A DNA stretch of 35,299 nucleotides, taken from positions 1-35,299 of the IMG/VR virus record IMGVR_UViG_3300040801_006078, one strand, 5' to 3'. The position numbers and the translations under genes were made by a program. This stretch comes from a virus. Shown in pieces: positions 35,163 through 35,299 of the stretch (position 1 is its first letter; each line of letters opens with the position of its first letter). The notes beneath the pieces were generated by a model that saw only the letters and a list, made by a program, of their open reading frames with translations, searched no databases and was not told where the DNA came from.

Positions 35163-35299
35163 CACGCGGCCTCCTCGGGGGTAGGGTGGGTGAAGACGTC
35201 GGGCCGCAGCTTGTGCCTGGGCACGCCCGTCGCGCGTTCGACGGCCACCACCCGGTTGACCGGGCACTCCTTCCATTGGCTGATCGCCGAATGGGTCAC
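35162..35299 (-). CDS. YdaS-like / Cro-type HTH repressor (partial; 5' end outside window)
   Basis: The 45 visible residues read AISQWKECPVNRVVAVERATGVPRHKLRPDVF, closely matching the recognition helix and wing of YdaS/Cro-like prophage proteins (SQPAISQW...RVxxVExATGxxRxxLRPDxF). The N-terminus continues past the edge. As first gene of the leftward early operon it should oppose a CI-type repressor encoded rightward just outside the window. Confidence 0.82.
   Translation of the reverse strand: MTHSAISQWKECPVNRVVAVERATGVPRHKLRPDVFTHPTPEEAA

Larger units (their letters stand above)
1341..35299. mobile_element. Lambda-like siphovirus prophage (left ~34 kb; right end outside window)
   Basis: From attL to the right edge the sequence is a continuous phage genome: lysis, DGR, tail, head, packaging, replication and early regulatory genes, nearly all leftward and tightly overlapped. 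HK97-type head genes with a GpA-family terminase, gpW, a lambda B-type portal, a G/GT frameshift, a long tape measure and a J homologue indicate a siphovirus with a flexible non-contractile tail. No integrase or CI repressor is present, so the element continues past 35299. Structural genes show no obvious inactivating lesion, apart from an endolysin wall-binding domain in a separate frame. Confidence 0.93.

Overview
The window looks like the chromosome of a GC-rich alphaproteobacterium, probably of the Rhodospirillales. The evidence is the strong GC bias, a divergent polysaccharide deacetylase at the left edge, an alphaproteobacterial-type tRNA-Met 3' half, and prophage genes of families common in alphaproteobacterial phages (a GcrA-like regulator, DUF6441, a YdaS-type Cro). 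The genus cannot be fixed from the sequence alone. Only about the first 1.3 kb is host DNA. The rest is a lambda-like siphovirus prophage that runs off the right edge.

Layout from left to right: the host deacetylase (1-1182); a bidirectional terminator; then attL at 1341-1386, which is the 3' half of a tRNA-Met(CAT) gene cut in its anticodon loop. The first prophage genes are a small rightward unit (promoter, 27-codon leader ORF, hairpins, XRE regulator, 1540-2059). Everything else except one moron lies on the minus strand and is transcribed right to left, mostly with 1-8 bp start/stop overlaps. Read in transcription order from the right edge, it contains a YdaS/Cro-like repressor, small early genes, a CII-like regulator, a GcrA-like regulator, an MT-A70 methyltransferase, a CHC2 primase and an SF3 helicase. 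Next come an iteron-like region with a large dyad, a possible late regulator, TerS, TerL, a small gene, gpW, portal, a fused protease-capsid gene, decoration protein, joining and terminator proteins, tail tube, and the G/GT chaperone with a canonical A AAA AAC slip site. The tail genes follow: DUF6441, tape measure, M-like, DUF1833, NlpC/P60 and J. Last come the diversity-generating retroelement (DGR) and the lysis genes next to attL.

The most striking system is a complete DGR at 4755-7891: target tail-fibre gene with its variable repeat (VR), a GAAA-tetraloop hairpin just after the VR, avd, template repeat (TR) and reverse transcriptase, in the same order as Bordetella phage BPP-1. TR and VR differ at 11 positions over 116 bp. 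All 11 fall on template adenines, and all nine AAY (Asn) codons of the TR have changed in the VR. This is a direct record of adenine-specific mutagenic homing. The DGR would diversify the receptor-binding tip of the tail.

Secondary points of interest are a leader-peptide/anti-Shine-Dalgarno arrangement ahead of the XRE gene, two copies of a five-hairpin repeat bracketing the gcrA-like gene and supplying the C-termini of two proteins, and a 72-bp nested dyad among GGAGGGTT repeats beside the replication genes. There is also a rightward secreted-protein moron in the tail operon, and an endolysin whose cell-wall-binding domain lies in another frame. The integrase, the CI-type repressor and the intact tRNA-Met (attR) should lie beyond the right edge.
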